From assembly GCF_947495025.1 (NCBI RefSeq), contig NZ_CANLXG010000001.1:1488001-1552000 (forward strand): a stretch of 64,000 nucleotides of DNA, written 5' to 3'. Positions within the stretch are counted from its first letter, which is position 1, and each line of letters opens with the position of its first letter. Shown here in pieces: positions 62,742 through 64,000 of the stretch. Below the pieces are notes generated by a model. It ran no database searches. It saw only the letters and a list, made by a program, of their open reading frames with translations, and was not told where the DNA came from. A program made the translations under genes and the position numbers. This DNA comes from an uncultured Roseobacter sp. Its GTDB lineage: Bacteria > Pseudomonadota > Alphaproteobacteria > Rhodobacterales > Rhodobacteraceae.

Positions 62742-64000
62742 ATGGTCGCACGCGGAAAATTCTTTTTATACGACAGTATCGTCCCTGCACTGGAGGCCGG
62801 CAGCTACACGCTGACGTCCCGTGTGGAACTGGCGGCCTCGGATGGCACAGACATGCCGGTGGATCCGCTGGACACGCATTTCAATGTAACCGCTCCAAGG
62901 CTCAAACTGCCGCCGGATCAGGCGCTTATGACGTTCCCGCCTGCAAACTCCGAGGGCGCCTACGAGGCCCGCCTGCCTCAGATCGTTCTGAAAAAACGGA
63001 CGCTTCCGTGGGACCGCCGGGCAGCACCGGTCAATTCGGTTTTCAACGGACAGAAAGTGCAGGACAATACGCCATGGCTTGCGCTGGTTCTGATTGCCGA
63101 GGGCGAGGGCCAGATTGTGCACGATGCTGATCCGGCAGACTGCATTACGCCTGGCAAAACTCTCGCCGGTTCCATGGATGTGCCAAAGGCGAGCTATCTT
63201 TCTGTACCACAATCCACTGTTACAGCAGTTTTTCCGACAGTCGAGGATCTGACGCTCCTGACGCATGTCCGCGAAGTCAATCTGGACGATACCGAAGCAG
63301 CCATGGGCGATGATGACGGATTCCTGGCCGTTGTGATCTGCAACCGTATGCCGCAGTTCGATACCGAGGAGTGCCTGCCCAAAGCCTATACGGCATGTCT
63401 TATCAACCTTGAGGAGCAGCTCGATGTGCTGCCGCCTCCTGCCCCGCCGCGCCCGTTCTTTGAGATTTCTGATCTCTTTATTACCGAGACGGTTGCGACA
63501 TTTGCCAGTTCAGTGAAATCCGGCACCGCAATTCCGCTCAAACTACGGCCGGAACGGCGCGGCCTGAATCCGGCCGACAGCGACGCCATGAACGAAGCGA
63601 TCCGCCGTGGCGAGGTTATATTTCACGATGGCAATCTGGTGGACCGCGCAGGCGCGACGCGTGACGGGATCAGTGTTGTCGGCAATATCGACCCCACCGA
63701 CCTGCTCGAAAGCGATTTTTCGTCTCTTGCCGGTACGGCTTCGGGCGAAGATGATGTTTTCGTTGTGGAGGGTGCTTTTACCAGCTTCCGTTTTCCGCTC
63801 GATTTCTTTGTTGAAGAAAAGTTCTACCGCTTTCCGCTGCTTACTTCCTGGCGGTTCACATGTTCCGGTGCCGGCAGCTTTCAGCAGCTGCTGAGCGGCC
63901 TCGATGTCGGAATGCTTGGCACGAAAACAGACGGCGGCTTTGAAAGACAGCTGCCGAAATGCACGGTTCCTGTCACGGGCGACGATCCTGGCGCATCGCC
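62742..64000 (+). CDS. Unrecognised protein, third gene of the giant-protein operon (partial, runs off the right edge)
   Basis: Open from the ATG at 62742 (AAAGGGAAACAAC before it) to the window end, 419 codons without a stop. It starts 11 bases after the giant gene. The N-terminus FFLYDSIVPALEAGSYTLTSRVEL reads like a beta-sandwich, followed by ARLPQIVLKKRTLPWDR and NTPWLALVLIAEGEGQIV. A proline-rich linker (LPPPAPPRPFF) lies near residue 230. No signal peptide or membrane helix is seen. The alternation of short strands, Asp/Glu-rich turns and the absence of catalytic motifs suggests a structural or binding protein. The family was not identified. Confidence 0.8.
   Translation, partial: MVARGKFFLYDSIVPALEAGSYTLTSRVELAASDGTDMPVDPLDTHFNVTAPRLKLPPDQALMTFPPANSEGAYEARLPQIVLKKRTLPWDRRAAPVNSVFNGQKVQDNTPWLALVLIAEGEGQIVHDADPADCITPGKTLAGSMDVPKASYLSVPQSTVTAVFPTVEDLTLLTHVREVNLDDTEAAMGDDDGFLAVVICNRMPQFDTEECLPKAYTACLINLEEQLDVLPPPAPPRPFFEISDLFITETVATFASSVKSGTAIPLKLRPERRGLNPADSDAMNEAIRRGEVIFHDGNLVDRAGATRDGISVVGNIDPTDLLESDFSSLAGTASGEDDVFVVEGAFTSFRFPLDFFVEEKFYRFPLLTSWRFTCSGAGSFQQLLSGLDVGMLGTKTDGGFERQLPKCTVPVTGDDPGAS

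Noticed and set aside
1..64000. CRISPR arrays, tRNA/rRNA genes, insertion sequences, prophage or integrase genes
   Set aside because: No regularly spaced repeats, clover-leaf-like stretches, or transposase/recombinase motifs were seen on either strand.

Overview
The window looks like a chromosomal segment of an alphaproteobacterium, most probably of the Rhodobacterales/Roseobacter group. This is inferred from the high GC content, the many ATGA/TGATG-coupled operons, the wealth of ABC and TRAP uptake systems, and a malonate locus laid out like matPQMAB of rhizobia. No rRNA, tRNA, CRISPR array, transposase, integrase or attachment site was recognised. Nearly all of the sequence is protein coding.

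Layout. (1) 1-3420: the start of a Tat-exported solute-binding protein on the minus strand, divergent from a plus-strand sugar operon (UgpC/MalK-type ABC ATPase, SGNH hydrolase, RbsD/FucU-type mutarotase, ribokinase). (2) 3475-10038: a two-domain flavin monooxygenase, a CHASE4-like GGDEF/EAL protein, an AraC regulator, an exported SnoaL-like protein and a decayed stretch. (3) 10134-18075: an RND efflux pair behind a palindromic operator, then a cytochrome-b-like/[2Fe-2S] membrane protein translationally coupled to an MscS-type channel. (4) 18339-25267: a flavoprotein, a multi-PAS GGDEF/EAL protein and a chemoreceptor. (5) 25395-31873: the malonate module (matR, TRAP transporter matPQM, malonyl-CoA decarboxylase matA, malonyl-CoA synthetase matB). 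(6) 31889-33007: a ferric-reductase-like membrane protein and a Tat-exported intradiol-dioxygenase-like protein, both on the minus strand. (7) 33272-48831: a 15.5 kb catabolic operon of 14 genes on one strand, preceded by twin LacI-type operators and ending in its own LacI regulator. (8) 48949-51441: small membrane proteins and a tandem alpha/beta-hydrolase. (9) 52025-64000: three collinear genes, one encoding a 3280-residue protein, with no recognisable enzymatic function.

How the parts work together. Region 7 looks like a complete pathway. A CUT1-type ABC transporter imports a sugar-like or cyclitol-like compound. Several alcohol oxidations follow (Gfo/Idh/MocA, SDR and two GMC flavoenzymes), then an aldolase-like DUF993 protein, a Dabb protein, an aldehyde dehydrogenase, a crotonase and a CoA-transferase, so carbon probably leaves as acyl-CoA. 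Region 5 converts malonate to malonyl-CoA and acetyl-CoA. Regions 7 and 9 are the best candidates for undescribed biology. Region 9 runs off the right edge, so its gene content is incomplete here. All functional calls come from reading the sequence. No database search was run.
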